Notes: generated from the letters alone by a model not told the origin. A DNA stretch of 56,089 nucleotides from an uncultured Lachnospiraceae bacterium (GCA_946403625.1 CAMJAP010000011.1:1-56089); one strand, 5' to 3'. Counted from the first letter of the stretch, positions 7,794 through 17,540 are shown. Made by a program: numbers and translations.

Positions 7794-10391
7794 ATGAAGG
7801 GGAAAATGGAGAGGCATAGCATCTGGATTTCAATGATTGCGGCCGGATTATTGTGCGCGATGATATTTATCATTTCTACTGGTCTATCGAGGATGCTGCC
7901 GGGACAGGAATACTATTTCTTATACGGTGACGCAACACTGCAGTTCACTATTTTTCCGAAGGCTGTAATGAACAGATTGTTTCACGGTAAAAGCCTGATT
8001 TATAGTTTTGACATAGGGATGGGCACGCCGACAGTTGCGTTATACGGGTTCTATGCACTCAGTCCGATCAATATCCTGTTTGGATTGATAGCGGATATTG
8101 AACTGGCAGGATTCTTGGTAATCGTAGCGAAACTGATGTGTGCTGCTGCGACCATGTGTTTTCTACTCAGAGCATGGATAAAAACAGACGCCCGTATGTC
8201 CGTATTGCTCTCTGTTGCGTATGGATTGTGTTCTTATGCAATGGCATTCTATGTTTCGTTTGTTCTTCTGGATGCATTGTATATCTTCCCGGTTTTGACC
8301 TTCTGCTTGATCCGCTTAGTGAAAAAGGGAAAATTTGGAGCGCTCAGTTTGGTATATGCCTATAGTTTTGTTATTCATTTCTATACAGCATATATGATGG
8401 GAGTTTTTTCGTTTGTTCTGCTCATGACCTATTCATGGTTCTGCTTTGGCAGGAATTGGAAATGCTGGAGAAAGATGCTTGGGAAATTTGTATTTAGCGT
8501 CTCTCTGGCAGTTTTGATGGCAGCACCATTGCTGGTGCCGGCCGCGTATGAGTTGTTTTCCATGCGAACCTCCGATGTGAAAACGATGCAGAAAATATCC
8601 GGGAATTTGTTTGATTTTTGGGCAGGGTTTTATCCGGGGCAGGGACAGGGCGTATTTAATCATAGTCCGATGGTATACTGCGGTTTATTGACATTTATAC
8701 TGGCGGGGAGCTTCTTGCTTTCTCGTGAAATAACGAGAAGGGAGAAAATTCTGGCAGGGGTTCCCCTATTCTTTTTGGCGCTATGTACTTTTGTTCGACC
8801 ATTGTACTTATTTATGCATGCTTTTGATGCGCCGGACGGATACGGATTCCGTTTTTCCTGGATGTTCTGTTTCTGTTTGGCGCTGATGGCAGCAAGGGAA
8901 TACGGAAATCGAACGGAAGATAAGAAATCGTATATGGATGTTGTGGCGGCGGAGGCATTGGCCGTGGTGGTTATTTTACTGGTACAGTATCAACCCGGAT
9001 ATGCGTATGAGCGTACGATGACAATAGGAAAAACACTTTTTGTTTTGACGGTTTTGGGCACGAACCTGGTTTTCTTATGCAATCGAAAGAGTGAAAAATA
9101 CATCACGATCGGATTGGGAATGGTTCTTTGCCTGGAGTTGTTTTTGAATTTCTATTGGGGACAACAAACTGTTCTGGATAGTGCTACGAAAAGAAATGAA
9201 TACAATGTAACGGAGCAACAGGCACAAACGGGACTGGAATTGGTGAGACAGTGTGAGACGGAGGATCCCTGGGAATTTTACAGAATTCGGTATCTGAATT
9301 CAATTAATGATAATATATCGGCGCTATATGGTTTTCACGGATTGGGGTGGTACTCCTCTGTGGAAGATGAAAAGGTTCGGGTGCTGATGCAGAATTGCGG
9401 ATATGCAGCCCTTCCGTACATGCTTTTTGATTATGGATCTACAGCGTTTACCCGGATGCTCTTCGCACAGAAGTATTCCATTCAGTGTGGGTTTTATTAT
9501 GACGAAAAAAGGGATTATTACGAGGTGAGCCGTAATCCGTATACCCTTCCGTTGGGGTATATGGCGGATGAAAAAGCAAAGGACTGGATCAATGAAAGTG
9601 AAAATCCCTTTGAGACGCAGAATTCGATTGCGGAAGCCTTGTGTGGTACTGCACATAGCATTTTCAGTATGCATGAAAGCGGTTATGCGATCGAACAAGA
9701 GGGGATGGAGTTTGCATTTTCGGATGAAGGGGTTAAAGTAAGCGCTGCAACCGGTCAAGGGGGCGCAGCATATTTATTTGAGCCGGAGAAAAAGGGAAAT
9801 ATTTACGGTTATATGAGACGATGGGGGCTGTCAAACTATTTATTTCCGGATGCACCCAGAGTTTTCTCTATGTTGGATAAAGGCGGGATGACCAATTATT
9901 CCATGGTCACGATGCCGCATGCGATCCCGTTGGCATTGAATGATGATGGATACTGCAGATTGTTTTTGCAGATCAATTCGGAAACCAATAATACATTCGA
10001 TTACGAATCACTTTACTTTGCTTATGAGGATGCGGATGAAATAAAGGCGGTATATGATGAACTGATCCCGGGCGCTATGGAAGTGTGCTCATTTGATGAT
10101 ACGGAAATTACCGGAAAAGTGACTGTACAGGAGGATAAGCCAATCTTATTCACCAGCATACCCTACAATAAGTATTGGAATGTGTATGTGGATGGAGAAC
10201 CGGTAGAGACAACACCGGTTCTGGCCGAAGCTTTTCTTGGGGTAAGACTTGCGCCTGGTGATCATGAAGTGCGTTTTTGGTATTCCAGTCCATGGGTTCT
10301 GGCCGGGAGATGGATCGGGGTTGCCGGATGGGTATTATTCGTGGTGCTTTGTTATACAGGAAAGCGGAAAGAATGTCATAAGAGTGCATGA
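7794..10391 (+). CDS. yfhO: YfhO-family membrane protein, divergent copy (865 aa)
   Basis: The third YfhO-family protein, transcribed away from the other two. The ATG at 7794 is chosen because MKGKMERHSIWISMI leads straight into the first membrane helix; a longer frame starting at 7707 adds 29 unlikely residues. The family pattern is present: LYGDATLQFTIFPK, then SFDIGMGTPTVALYGFYALS, and at the C-terminus KPILFTSIPYNKYWNVYVDG followed by a last membrane helix. It has about twelve membrane segments in the first 450 residues and a large extracytoplasmic domain. Three diverged YfhO copies within 10 kb suggest separate acceptors or donors. The leader is A+T-rich; no promoter is clear, although TTTTGA with TATAAA near 7671-7698 is possible. 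Confidence 0.88.
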   Translation: MKGKMERHSIWISMIAAGLLCAMIFIISTGLSRMLPGQEYYFLYGDATLQFTIFPKAVMNRLFHGKSLIYSFDIGMGTPTVALYGFYALSPINILFGLIADIELAGFLVIVAKLMCAAATMCFLLRAWIKTDARMSVLLSVAYGLCSYAMAFYVSFVLLDALYIFPVLTFCLIRLVKKGKFGALSLVYAYSFVIHFYTAYMMGVFSFVLLMTYSWFCFGRNWKCWRKMLGKFVFSVSLAVLMAAPLLVPAAYELFSMRTSDVKTMQKISGNLFDFWAGFYPGQGQGVFNHSPMVYCGLLTFILAGSFLLSREITRREKILAGVPLFFLALCTFVRPLYLFMHAFDAPDGYGFRFSWMFCFCLALMAAREYGNRTEDKKSYMDVVAAEALAVVVILLVQYQPGYAYERTMTIGKTLFVLTVLGTNLVFLCNRKSEKYITIGLGMVLCLELFLNFYWGQQTVLDSATKRNEYNVTEQQAQTGLELVRQCETEDPWEFYRIRYLNSINDNISALYGFHGLGWYSSVEDEKVRVLMQNCGYAALPYMLFDYGSTAFTRMLFAQKYSIQCGFYYDEKRDYYEVSRNPYTLPLGYMADEKAKDWINESENPFETQNSIAEALCGTAHSIFSMHESGYAIEQEGMEFAFSDEGVKVSAATGQGGAAYLFEPEKKGNIYGYMRRWGLSNYLFPDAPRVFSMLDKGGMTNYSMVTMPHAIPLALNDDGYCRLFLQINSETNNTFDYESLYFAYEDADEIKAVYDELIPGAMEVCSFDDTEITGKVTVQEDKPILFTSIPYNKYWNVYVDGEPVETTPVLAEAFLGVRLAPGDHEVRFWYSSPWVLAGRWIGVAGWVLFVVLCYTGKRKECHKSA

Positions 10392-10420
10392 AACCCACTA
10401 TTTTGCGAATGAATTTGTAC

Positions 10421-10450
10421 TTTACAGATATAAGTAAAGTTTGTTATAAT
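10421..10450 (+). promoter_or_regulatory. SigA-type promoter of pilT
   Basis: TTTACA (10421-10426) and TATAAT (10445-10450) lie 18 bases apart, about 92 bases upstream of the pilT start. The leader contains a short hairpin with arms CCGGTT (10467-10472) and AACCGG (10479-10484). Confidence 0.75.
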
Positions 10451-10541
10451 ACAACTTGAGTTTGAGCCGGTTTTGCAGAACCGGTAAATGAAAAATAACG
10501 GGGTTAAGAGTAAAAATCTTTAAGAGAAAGAGGGTAAAAGG

Positions 10542-11603
10542 ATGTCAATCAGAATCAATGACGTGCTATTGGTAGCACAGCAGGCAAAGGCTTCCGATAT
10601 TCACTTGACGGTACAGTTGCCGCCGATGATGCGTGTGAACGGTCACCTGGTAAGGATGGAGCAGTTCCCGATCCTGACACCGGACGATACTTTGGAAGTA
10701 CTTCTTTCCATCACAACAGACCATCAGCGAGAGATCTTCAACAGCAAGGGCGAGCTGGATATGTCCTTCGCAGTTGACCCGATCGGCCGTTACCGTGTTA
10801 ATGCATTCCGTCAGCGTGGTTCCGTAGCTATGGCGCTTCGAACCGTAAATACCGTAGTTCCGAATCCGGAGCAGTTGGGTCTGCCGGAAGCATTCGTAGA
10901 ATTGTACACCAGAAAGAGAGGTCTGATCCTGGTAACAGGTCCTACCGGTTCCGGTAAGTCCACCTCCCTTGCATCCATCATCAATATGGTTAACGATCAC
11001 CGTGATGCACATATCATCACTCTGGAGGACCCGATCGAGTACCTGCACTTGCACAAGACCTCCATGGTTAACCAGCGTGAGATCGGATTTGACTCTATGA
11101 GTTACGCAAATGCACTTCGTGCAGCACTTCGTGAAGACCCTGACGTTATCCTCGTCGGTGAGATGCGTGACTTCGAGACCATCTCCGTTGCGGTAACCGC
11201 TGCAGAAACCGGTCACTTGGTGCTTTCCACCCTGCATACCATCGGTGCAGCATCTACCGTAGACCGTATCATCGACGTATTCCCGCCGCATCAGCAGCAG
11301 CAGATCCGCGTACAGCTGGCAAACGTGCTGGAAGCCGTTATTTCCCAGCAGTTGATCCCGACGGCAGACGGTATGGGCCGTGCGGCAGCATTCGAAGTTA
11401 TGATCGCAAACTCCGCAGTACGTGCATTGATCCGTGAAGGTAAATCACACCAGTTGCTTTCTGTAATGCAGACCAACGCAAAATTGGGTATGATCTCTAT
11501 GGATACTTCCATTACCAACCTGTTCCAGGAAGGCCGTATCACCAGAGATATGGCAATCCAGTATGCGGTAGATCCGGACGGTATGGCAAACAAGTTGAGA
11601 TAA
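10542..11603 (+). CDS. pilT: Type IV pilus retraction ATPase PilT
   Basis: A 353-residue secretion ATPase of normal PilT length. It has Walker A GPTGSGKST (133-141), the Asp box ITLEDPIEY (159-167), a Walker B region around VILVGEMRD (202-210) and the His box TGHLVLSTLHT (223-233). The late motif AVRALIREGKSHQ (292-304) corresponds to the AIRNLIRE signature that separates PilT from PilB. It would act as a cytoplasmic hexamer at the pilus base, depolymerising pilin and pulling the pilus in; it could thus drive twitching or DNA uptake. It is transcribed alone: promoter at 10421, terminator at 11628, and about 4 kb from pilB. GAGGG-type ribosome binding site. Confidence 0.95.
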   Translation: MSIRINDVLLVAQQAKASDIHLTVQLPPMMRVNGHLVRMEQFPILTPDDTLEVLLSITTDHQREIFNSKGELDMSFAVDPIGRYRVNAFRQRGSVAMALRTVNTVVPNPEQLGLPEAFVELYTRKRGLILVTGPTGSGKSTSLASIINMVNDHRDAHIITLEDPIEYLHLHKTSMVNQREIGFDSMSYANALRAALREDPDVILVGEMRDFETISVAVTAAETGHLVLSTLHTIGAASTVDRIIDVFPPHQQQQIRVQLANVLEAVISQQLIPTADGMGRAAAFEVMIANSAVRALIREGKSHQLLSVMQTNAKLGMISMDTSITNLFQEGRITRDMAIQYAVDPDGMANKLR

Positions 11604-11627
11604 TTGAAATAAGAATGCAAAGTAAGT

Positions 11628-11660
11628 ATGGGGCAGCCGTTGTGCTGCTCCATATTTTTT
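11628..11660 (+). terminator. Rho-independent terminator of pilT
   Basis: Arms ATGGGGCAGC (11628-11637) and GCTGCTCCAT (11644-11653) pair with one G-U, followed by six T (11655-11660). Confidence 0.85.
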
Positions 11661-11686
11661 AAAAAGATAAATATTTGAAAAACTGC

Positions 11687-11715
11687 TTGCGTGAAACAGG
11701 AATGTGTGATAGTAT
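11687..11715 (+). promoter_or_regulatory. Candidate promoter of the GT2 gene
   Basis: TTGCGT (11687-11692) and TAGTAT (11710-11715) with a 17-base spacer, just after the pilT terminator. It leaves a leader of about 135 bases before the ATG at 11856. Confidence 0.5.
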
Positions 11716-11855
11716 TGCAGACAGTTTGGAATTGGATTCTGTAAAGAGCCTTATAGGCAGATGCCGGGCGCACTCAGCGGCGGTGATGGTTTTCCGGGTT
11801 GTGATTTGGAAGAACGGAGTTTTCGGAGCGGGAGACAGATAGGGGATTTTGGTAT

Positions 11856-12605
11856 ATGTCGGATAGTTTAAAAAACGGGATCAGTATGGTGTTACTTTCC
11901 TACAAGGAAGAAGAGAATCTGCGTGTTTTTTTGCCACAGATCAAGGAGAAACTGCAGGAGTGCGGGGAACCTTATGAGATCCTTGTGGTGGATGCCATGG
12001 AGCCGCAGGATAACAGCCGACAGGTCTGCGAAGAAAACGGCGTGCGCTATGTGAATCAGGAAGAGATCGGATTTGGCGGGGCGTTTCGTACCGGGATCCG
12101 TTATGCGGAGTATCAGAAGTTCTTTATCATGGACAGTGACGGATCACACAATCCGGTGTATATTCCGGATATTTATCGTATCTTTATGTCGGAACGGGCG
12201 GATGTTGCCATCGGATCCCGTTATACGGAAGGCGGAGTGAATAATGACAGTATCACTTCGCAGATCATGTCCCATATTTTGAATACGGTATACGGTTTTG
12301 TTTTGGGAATCCGCGCGAAGGATATGTCGACGGATTTTCGCTTGTATCATACTTGTCGTCTGAAAGAGGTGGAGCCGGAACTGATCTGCCGGCATTACGA
12401 TGTGCTGCAGGAGGTGCTGCTCAAACTGAAATTGAAAAAGCAGGCACGCGGTAAAAAACTGAAGGTTGTGGAAACGCCGATCACTTTTGATAAAAGGCTT
12501 TTCGGCAATTCCAAGCGCCGGCTGATCGCATTTATCATCAGCTATATGAAGAGCGTGTTCTATTTGAGCGGAATCCGTCTGAAGGCCGCGCTGAAAGGAA
12601 GGTGA
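11856..12605 (+). CDS. Family 2 glycosyltransferase, dolichol-phosphate-mannose-synthase-like (249 aa)
   Basis: A soluble 249-residue GT-A-fold enzyme. SMVLLSYKEEENL opens the nucleotide-binding fold, EILVVDAMEPQD replaces the usual VDD region, and FIMDSDGSH (92-100) carries the DxD metal site. The following VAIGSRYTEGG and MSTDFRLYHTCRL segments resemble the polyprenol-phosphate hexose synthase branch. Such enzymes move a sugar from a nucleotide sugar onto polyprenyl phosphate, giving the donor used by GT-C membrane enzymes. The window holds several GT-C-type proteins (1-10391) that could use such a donor; that link is inference. There is no C-terminal membrane anchor. It sits alone between pilT and yifB. 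Confidence 0.8.
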   Translation: MSDSLKNGISMVLLSYKEEENLRVFLPQIKEKLQECGEPYEILVVDAMEPQDNSRQVCEENGVRYVNQEEIGFGGAFRTGIRYAEYQKFFIMDSDGSHNPVYIPDIYRIFMSERADVAIGSRYTEGGVNNDSITSQIMSHILNTVYGFVLGIRAKDMSTDFRLYHTCRLKEVEPELICRHYDVLQEVLLKLKLKKQARGKKLKVVETPITFDKRLFGNSKRRLIAFIISYMKSVFYLSGIRLKAALKGR

Positions 12606-12631
12606 AATAAGTTGTAGAGAAAAAGGATGTA

Positions 12632-12660
12632 TTTTCGGACATTTTGAAGTAAGGTATAAA
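12632..12660 (+). promoter_or_regulatory. Candidate promoter of yifB-dprA
   Basis: TTTTCG (12632-12637) and TATAAA (12655-12660) are separated by 17 bases in the 212-base gap before yifB. The leader also holds a small hairpin, CCGGC-GAAT-GCCGG. The -35 match is weak. Confidence 0.4.
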
Positions 12661-12817
12661 GATTTAGAAAGAAACTGTAGTTTTCTTTTCCGGCGAATGC
12701 CGGAGTTCTGTTGCTTTCTGCGGCAGAAAACATTTCACATTCAGAACGAAAGAAGTAAAGGAATCTGTGTTTTTTGCATGGATTTAGGGTTTTACAACAA
12801 AAAAAGGAGGTTTTATT

Positions 12818-14362
12818 TTGGTTACAAAAGTGAATACCGGTGCCATTACGGGGATTGACTGCCGGATCGTCTGTGTGGAGGTGGATGTCTCTAACGGGCT
12901 GCCGCAGTTGGACATGGTCGGGCGGCTCTCGGCGGAGGTGCGGGAGGCGGAGAAACGCGTGCGCGTTGCGCTGAAGAATACGGGGATCACATTGCCGCCG
13001 CAGAGGATCACGGTAAATCTTGCGCCGGCGGATCTGTACAAGGAAGGCACACAATACGATCTGCCTATTGCGGTCGGGATGCTGGCATCTGCGGGGATGC
13101 TGCCGACAGAGAGCGTAGAGGGCCTGTTTATTGCCGGCGAACTCGGATTGGAGGGAAATGTCGGTCCGATCCGCGGTGTGTTGCCGATGGTATTGGAAGG
13201 ACGGGCACAGGGAATCAAACATTTTTTGCTGCCGAAGGAGAATGCAAAGGAAGGAGCGGCGGTCAGCGGGATCGAAGTGGTCGGCATCGGAAGCCTGCAG
13301 GAGGCTTATCGATACCTGGGCTTACCGCGGGATAAGCAAAGGCAGGAATATCCGCCGCTGCAGGAAGATGCCTGGTCTGCGGAATGTGGCTTGGCGGAGG
13401 ACTTTGCGGATCTGTACGGGCAGGAATGTGTCAAATGCGTGATGGAGATCGCGGCGGCCGGCTTTCATAATGTTTTGATGATCGGACCACCCGGAGCAGG
13501 CAAGACCATGGCAGCAAGAAGACTGCCCGGAATCCTGCCGCCGATCACAGAGGAGGAAAGCCTGGAAGTATCCAAGATTTATAGCGTGGCCGGGCTGCTC
13601 GGTGCGGACCGTACGCTGATCCGTACCAGACCGTTTGTGGCACCGCATCATTCGGCTACTTTGCAGGCCTTGGCGGGAGGCGGGCGTGTACCCAAACCGG
13701 GGCTGATCAGCCAGGCGCATAAAGGAGTGTTGTTTTTGGATGAAGTGGTACATTTTTCTTCCGGCGCATTGGAAGTGCTCCGACAGCCGATGGAAGAAAA
13801 GAGACTGCTGATCGCCAGAAGTACGGCAAGTTATGAGTTTCCTGCAGATTTTATGCTGGTGGCGGCGCTGAATCCATGTCCCTGCGGTAATTATCCGGAT
13901 TCTGCCCGGTGCCGCTGCACGGGGGAGCAGGTGCGCAGGTACTTGGCGCGTTTGTCCGGACCGTTACTGGATCGCATCGATCTGTGTGTGGAAATGGGAA
14001 GGATGAGCGCGGAAGAACTGCATGGAAAGGCGGCGGCGCAGAAACGGTATGGGAGTGCCGAGATGCGTGCGCATGTGACGGAAGCCCGGAAACGGCAGCA
14101 GAAAAGATTCGCCGGAACTACACTTCAATTCAATGCGCAGATGGGCGTGAAGGAATTGGAACAGCTGGTGCAATTGGGAAAGAAAGAACGGGAGTTTATG
14201 GACCGGGTTTATGAAAAAATGCATATGAGCCTGCGCTCGTACCATCGGATTTTAAAGGTGGCGCGGACCATTGCGGATTTGGATGATTCGGACGAGATCG
14301 TACTGAAACATATTCAGGAAGCGCTGTGTTATCGCGGTGTGGAAGAAAGGTACTGGGGCTGA
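12818..14362 (+). CDS. yifB: YifB/ComM-type Mg-chelatase-like AAA+ protein
   Basis: A 514-residue protein of the family that includes ComM, a branch-migration helicase that helps integrate DNA during natural transformation in Gram-negative bacteria. The N-terminal Lon-C-like ChlI domain covers about 20-165. Walker A is GPPGAGKT (223-230), Walker B GVLFLDEV (303-310), and a cysteine cluster NPCPCGNYPDSARCRC lies at 352-367. GPLLDRIDL (381-389) is the arginine-finger region. The start is TTG at 12818, 7 bases after a strong AAGGAGG, and no better ATG exists. The usual LDELPEF after Walker B reads LDEVVHF. dprA follows after 3 bases, so the two form a transformation-type operon. Confidence 0.93.
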   Translation: MVTKVNTGAITGIDCRIVCVEVDVSNGLPQLDMVGRLSAEVREAEKRVRVALKNTGITLPPQRITVNLAPADLYKEGTQYDLPIAVGMLASAGMLPTESVEGLFIAGELGLEGNVGPIRGVLPMVLEGRAQGIKHFLLPKENAKEGAAVSGIEVVGIGSLQEAYRYLGLPRDKQRQEYPPLQEDAWSAECGLAEDFADLYGQECVKCVMEIAAAGFHNVLMIGPPGAGKTMAARRLPGILPPITEEESLEVSKIYSVAGLLGADRTLIRTRPFVAPHHSATLQALAGGGRVPKPGLISQAHKGVLFLDEVVHFSSGALEVLRQPMEEKRLLIARSTASYEFPADFMLVAALNPCPCGNYPDSARCRCTGEQVRRYLARLSGPLLDRIDLCVEMGRMSAEELHGKAAAQKRYGSAEMRAHVTEARKRQQKRFAGTTLQFNAQMGVKELEQLVQLGKKEREFMDRVYEKMHMSLRSYHRILKVARTIADLDDSDEIVLKHIQEALCYRGVEERYWG

Positions 14363-14365
14363 AAA

Positions 14366-15550
14366 ATGGAAAAAAGAGATGAAATGCAGTTGTTGCATCG
14401 ATTGTATCTTGCGGAGCTCGCTTATGTTATGCCGGGAGCGGTTCGGAGATTATTGGATGAATACGGTACGGCAGAACAGATCCGGGAGTTGACGGAGACG
14501 GAGATCGATCGTATCGGCTATTTGAAAAAGGACCAAAAGGAAGAACTGAAGCGTGCGAAGAAGCGCCCCTTGCCGGAAGGAAGGTTACGGGAGTTGGAAG
14601 AAAAACAGATCCGGACGGTATGCGTGGAAGAGGAAGGCTATCCCCTGCGTCTGGCACAGTTATCCGATCCACCGTATATGTTATTTTACAAGGGACATTT
14701 GCCGGAGGAAGCGCAGCGATCGGTGGCGGTGATCGGGGCCAGACGCTGCAGTGATTACGGAAGGCGGGCGGCAGATTATTTCGGAAGAGAACTGGCAAAA
14801 GCCGGCGTTCCGGTGATCAGCGGTCTGGCAGTGGGGATTGACGGGCTGAGTCAGTCGGCCTGCGTCGAAGAAGGCGGTACCAGTTACGGCGTGCTGGGTT
14901 CCGGAGTGGATATCATATATCCGGCGGGAAACCGGAAACTGTATTATGACCTGCAGGAGAAAGGCGGTATATTGAGTGAGTATCTGCCGGGTACAGAATC
15001 CATAGCGTGGCATTTTCCGCAGCGCAACCGTATCATATCGGGGCTGGCGGATCTGGTTCTGGTGGTGGAAGCGCGAGAAAAAAGCGGTACACTGATCACC
15101 GTGGAATATGCTTTACAGCAGGGGCGTGAGGTGTTTGCCGTACCGGGAAGAGTCGGGGATAATCTGAGCCTGGGGTGTAATCGTCTGATCCGGGATGGTG
15201 CCGGGATTGCGACCTGTGCGGAGGATCTGGTCTTTGCGTTGCAGGATCTCGGAAACCGGACGGGAGAGGAACAAAAGGCCAGGCAGGACAAAATCCGAAG
15301 GAAGATGCATGATGATGTGACCGATAGGGATAAGATTCCGGAAGGACTGGCGACGGATACAGGAAACTGGAGGGGCGAACGCAGACAGAAGATTCGCAGA
15401 GTATTATTAGATAATCCGGCATCGGCGGAAGAATTGTATCCGGTGGTGGTAACGGATGGCGGGAGCATTCAGGAATTGCTGACGGATCTGATGGTGATGG
15501 AGATTGAAGGGCTGCTGGTCTGCAAGGGAGGTAAATATGAGCTGCAATAA
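14366..15550 (+). CDS. dprA: DNA processing protein DprA
   Basis: A 394-residue DprA/Smf protein. An N-terminal SAM-like helical part (about 1-75) is followed by the Rossmann-like core with VIGARRCSDYG (122-132), ISGLAVGIDGLSQ (151-163), YPAGN (185-189) and NRIISGL (221-227). A C-terminal winged-helix domain, separated by a charged linker, fills about 330-394. DprA binds incoming single-stranded DNA and loads RecA on it during natural transformation. The gene starts 3 bases after yifB. Its closeness to the type IV pilus locus fits a pilus-driven DNA uptake route, although no comEA or comEC gene is in the window. Confidence 0.95.
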   Translation: MEKRDEMQLLHRLYLAELAYVMPGAVRRLLDEYGTAEQIRELTETEIDRIGYLKKDQKEELKRAKKRPLPEGRLRELEEKQIRTVCVEEEGYPLRLAQLSDPPYMLFYKGHLPEEAQRSVAVIGARRCSDYGRRAADYFGRELAKAGVPVISGLAVGIDGLSQSACVEEGGTSYGVLGSGVDIIYPAGNRKLYYDLQEKGGILSEYLPGTESIAWHFPQRNRIISGLADLVLVVEAREKSGTLITVEYALQQGREVFAVPGRVGDNLSLGCNRLIRDGAGIATCAEDLVFALQDLGNRTGEEQKARQDKIRRKMHDDVTDRDKIPEGLATDTGNWRGERRQKIRRVLLDNPASAEELYPVVVTDGGSIQELLTDLMVMEIEGLLVCKGGKYELQ

Positions 15551-15639
15551 AGCATTTCTGCATTTTGCACAAGGCGAAACGGTTTTATTGTGGAGAATGG
15601 AAAAATTATGAAATAATAAGAAAAATGCACAGATGGGAC

Positions 15640-15668
15640 TTTCCATTTCTGCTTTTCTATGGCATAAT
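15640..15668 (+). promoter_or_regulatory. Candidate promoter of pilB-pilC
   Basis: TTTCCA (15640-15645) and CATAAT (15663-15668) with a 17-base spacer; TGG before the -10 gives an extended -10. The leader would be about 90 bases. No terminator is evident after dprA, so read-through from dprA is also possible. Confidence 0.45.
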
Positions 15669-15764
15669 ATAGCGGTACAAGTATGCATCTTTGGGAAAGG
15701 TGTGTTCTTTTGTGCGGTTAGGTATATGTTTTTGAGAAAAATATCTACAGGAGGCTTTGGGGGT

Positions 15765-17540
15765 ATGGCGCTATTTGGCAGTGGCGGAAGAACACTCTTT
15801 GGTGAGAAAAAACGACTTGGTGAGCAGTTGATCGATGAAGGGCTGATCACAGCGGATCAGTTGGAGGCGGCGCTCGCGCAGCAAAAGGATACCGGGAAGA
15901 AACTTGGTGAGACCTTGATGGCTTTAGGCTATATGTCTGCACAGAGTTTCAGCACATTCTTTGAAGAGGCCTATGGTATTCCGTCCGTATCGGATGAAGT
16001 GCTCAAGAATTACGACCCCAATGTGCTCGCACTGGTGGATGAGAAGATCATCCGTGAGAAAGCGGTACTTCCGTTCGGAGGAGAGGGTGCGACACTGTAT
16101 GTTGCCATGGCCGAGCCGAACAACCTGGCAGTAGTCGATGATATTGAAATATCTACCGGTTTTACGGTAGAGCCTTATTTTGCTCCGCAGGTGTCCATTG
16201 ACCTGGTATTGGACAAACTGTATGGCAAGAAGTCCAATGAAGAAGCAGCACAGGAATTCATTGACCAGTATAGGGCAGAATTCGGTGATGAGGAAGAAAA
16301 GGAAGAGGATGATTCCGTCGGTGAGGCGCCGATCGTAAAGATCGTTCGTTCCATGATCCAGCAGTCGGTTCGTGAAGGCGCGTCTGATATCCATATCGAA
16401 CCGATGGAAAAACAGTTGCGTGTTCGCAGCCGTGTTGACGGTATGTTGCAGGAAGATGCGGTATACTCGTTGAACATGTTGGCGGCTATGACGGCGCGTA
16501 TCAAGATCATTTCCGGTTTGGATATTTCCGAAAAGAGAAAACCGCAGGACGGCCGTCTTACCTATATCGTTGACGGTGTGGAATTCGATGTCCGTGTTTC
16601 TATTTTGCCGACGGTTTACGGCGAAAAGACCGTAATGCGACTTACCAAGAAACAGGGTTTGACGCAGGAAAAGAAATACCTCGGTCTGTATCCGGATGAT
16701 GAAGCCAGACTGGACGGCATTATGAATAACCCACACGGTATTATCCTGGTAACAGGACCTACCGGTTCCGGTAAGTCTACTACCTGTTATACTGTATTGA
16801 ACGAATTAAACAAACCGGATGTAAATATCATCACGGTAGAAGACCCGGTCGAGGCAAATATTGCCGGTATCAATCAGGTGCAGGTAAATGTAAAAGCGGG
16901 TTTGACCTTTGCGTCGGCACTTCGCTCCATTCTTCGTCAGGACCCGGATATCATTATGATCGGTGAGATCCGTGACTCTGAAACGGCACAGATTGCAGTT
17001 CAGGCGTCGATTACGGGTCACTTGGTTATCTCGACATTGCATACCAACTCGACATCGGCATCGGTAACGCGTTTGATCGATATGGGTGTGGAACCGTATA
17101 TGATCGGTGATGCAGTGGTGGGTATCATTGCGCAGCGTCTGGTACGTCGCTTGTGTCCGGAGTGCAAGGTTCCGCACGAAGCTACAACACAGGAAAAGAT
17201 TTTGCTGGATTATCCGCAGGAACAGCCGCTTATGATCTATGAGCCGGGCGGATGCGAAAAGTGTGGTAACGGATATAAAGGCCGTCGTGCAATTTATGAG
17301 ATCATGCCGATCTCTGCTGCAATCCGTCGTGTGTTGCACGATACGGTAACTGCGGAACTGATCGAGCAGGCAGCGGTTTCGGAAGGCATGCATACACTGC
17401 GTATGGCCGGTGCACGAAATGTTATCGAAGGCATTACCACTGTATCGGAAATGGTTCGTGTAGCATACGATATGGATGCGCAGACGGCTGCAACGCAGAG
17501 TTTGACAGATAGTTTGTCTACATCTGCTGTAACGGAGTAA
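15765..17540 (+). CDS. pilB: Type IV pilus assembly ATPase PilB
   Basis: A 591-residue GspE/PilB ATPase. The ATG at 15765 is preferred to an upstream start because AGGAGG (15749-15754) is well placed and MALFGSGGRTLFGEKKRLGE fits family N-termini. An MshEN domain (about 10-160) could bind cyclic di-GMP or ATP. A very acidic linker (174-183) leads to the ATPase core with Walker A GPTGSGKST (331-339), Asp box TVEDPVE (357-363), Walker B DPDIIMIGEIRD (393-404) and His box TGHLVISTLHT (417-427). The tetracysteine zinc site is CPEC (464-467) and CEKC (497-500). It would power pilus extension in the cytoplasm, with PilC as its membrane partner. Confidence 0.95.
   Translation: MALFGSGGRTLFGEKKRLGEQLIDEGLITADQLEAALAQQKDTGKKLGETLMALGYMSAQSFSTFFEEAYGIPSVSDEVLKNYDPNVLALVDEKIIREKAVLPFGGEGATLYVAMAEPNNLAVVDDIEISTGFTVEPYFAPQVSIDLVLDKLYGKKSNEEAAQEFIDQYRAEFGDEEEKEEDDSVGEAPIVKIVRSMIQQSVREGASDIHIEPMEKQLRVRSRVDGMLQEDAVYSLNMLAAMTARIKIISGLDISEKRKPQDGRLTYIVDGVEFDVRVSILPTVYGEKTVMRLTKKQGLTQEKKYLGLYPDDEARLDGIMNNPHGIILVTGPTGSGKSTTCYTVLNELNKPDVNIITVEDPVEANIAGINQVQVNVKAGLTFASALRSILRQDPDIIMIGEIRDSETAQIAVQASITGHLVISTLHTNSTSASVTRLIDMGVEPYMIGDAVVGIIAQRLVRRLCPECKVPHEATTQEKILLDYPQEQPLMIYEPGGCEKCGNGYKGRRAIYEIMPISAAIRRVLHDTVTAELIEQAAVSEGMHTLRMAGARNVIEGITTVSEMVRVAYDMDAQTAATQSLTDSLSTSAVTE

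Noticed and set aside
7585-7833. N-terminal extension of the GT39-like protein
   Set aside because: It would cross a perfect promoter and has no family likeness; the ATG at 7584 has its own ribosome binding site.
10451-10541. Cyclic di-GMP riboswitch before pilT
   Set aside because: Only one simple CCGGTT/AACCGG hairpin is present; the conserved GEMM core bases were not found.
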